A stretch of DNA of 20,136 nucleotides from assembly GCA_049999725.1 (NCBI GenBank), contig JBNGIS010028926.1, forward strand, positions 1 to 20,136, read 5' to 3'. This DNA is from Haplomitrium mnioides (Eukaryota; Marchantiophyta; Haplomitriopsida; Calobryales). This document shows positions 19,286 to 20,136 of the stretch, piece by piece (the stretch's first letter is position 1; every line of letters begins with the position of its first letter). The notes under the pieces were generated by a model. The model made no database searches. It saw nothing but the letters and a program-made list of their open reading frames with translations, and was not told where the DNA came from. Both the position numbers and the translations under genes were made by a program.

Positions 19286-20020
19286 TTTTTTTTAGTCTTG
19301 GAATTGGAGTAACGACCTTTGTTCCAATATCTCTTATTTCGTTTGTAAGTTGTGTTCTATTTCCCAAATTAAAATAATTCTATGATTTGTTGTAGGACTA
19401 TTTTTTGCACATCTATCTTGACGTGGATTTTTATGGAATTCTATGGATGATGAGGTTGAGTGAAACTAATATCATTTTATTTATGCAAAACAACTTTAAA
19501 ATCTATTTAAAATTTGTGTTATCTATTGATATATATAAAAAAGCTATATTTATGCAAAACAACTTTAAAATTTATTTATCTGTTGATCATATACTAAGTA
19601 GTTAACTTCAACTAGCTTGCTATTAATTGAATGGACCAAAGAGAACATTTTTTGTAAAAGTATATAAAGACAAACTCTAATAAAGTGAAACTAGTGCTCA
19701 TAAAAGCAATCTTCTAGGAAAAGCACAATCTAAAGTTCAAACCAATTGAAAGAAACTTCAAAATAAATAGTTGGCCAATGAAGCTTTTCTATTTAGACTT
19801 TATAATAAGGTGTTATTAACTTCCTTTCTTTTTTGAGTTATTTTAACTTCTAATCTTAAGAGAAACATTATTTCATTTTTCAAAAAATTAACTTTAAAGA
19901 TAAGTTAATTCAACTTATGAACTTAAAAAGTAATCTTATACCATTTCATTTACTTCTTTATATTTTTGTAAAAGAACTCAAATATCGATTTTTAAATAAT
20001 TAACACTTCAAGATAACGTT
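19286..20020. other. AT-rich region, no gene seen
   Basis: Base composition turns strongly AT-rich. A local duplication with a period of 69 bp is visible: ATTTATGCAAAACAACTT starts at 19479 and again at 19548, each followed by AAAATYTATTTA. The open frame over it (19405-19605) is low-complexity and has no recognisable similarity. Confidence 0.5.
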
Positions 20021-20136
20021 AATAGAGTTTTGTAACTCGAAGCAAATAAACAAACTAAAGCCAATAGTGTTAACCAATAATAGAGTTTTGTAACTCGAAG
20101 CAAATAAACAAACTAAAGCCAATAGTGTTAACCAAT
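20021..20136 (+). repeat. Two identical 58-bp tandem repeats at the window edge
   Basis: 20021-20078 and 20079-20136 are identical over 58 bp, and the second copy ends on the last base of the window. The array may continue beyond, or the end may be an assembly breakpoint. No coding potential. Confidence 0.95.

Overview
The window is nuclear DNA of a land plant. It carries spliceosomal introns, a Ty1/copia element with a plant-type primer site, plant LINEs, and a nuclear copy of mitochondrial cox3 that still has the unedited codons expected of a heavily C-to-U edited plant mitochondrion. The cox3 reading (GISV..., GLEQQAVY) looks more like a seed-free plant (fern or lycophyte grade) than an angiosperm. 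That assignment is an inference, not a proof.

Layout. 1-5264 is a complete, apparently intact Ty1/copia retrotransposon: two nearly identical LTRs, primer site, one 1418-residue gag-pol frame and a polypurine tract. It sits inside a dead L1-type LINE whose remaining 3' part runs 5265-8213 on the same strand. 8395-9240 holds two decayed minus-strand 3' pieces of a second LINE family.

9472-12616 (minus strand) is the first eight coding exons of a TREX-2 subunit gene (EER5/THP1, PCID2 family). Its exons are too short to stand out as ORFs. All eight joins keep phase and use GT-AG. Its 3' exons must lie left of the window, across an intron of more than 9.4 kb filled with antisense retroelements, or be lost. 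Only 141 bp separate its start codon from that of a two-exon short-chain dehydrogenase/reductase gene (12758-13813, plus strand), so the two genes probably share a bidirectional promoter.

14384-17187 contains two copies of the second LINE family in opposite orientation. The minus copy is interrupted by the cox3 NUMT (about 15418-15612). 17740-19285 is tandem-repeat DNA, mainly a 110-120 bp repeat with a visible dimer period of about 222 bp. 19286-20136 is AT-rich and ends in two identical 58-bp repeats that finish exactly at the window edge.

The two host genes may be co-regulated through their shared spacer; nothing else suggests a pathway or operon. I found no novel defence or enzymatic system. 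The most informative items are the hidden multi-exon gene, the unedited cox3 NUMT inside a LINE, and the conserved LINE 3'-end structure.
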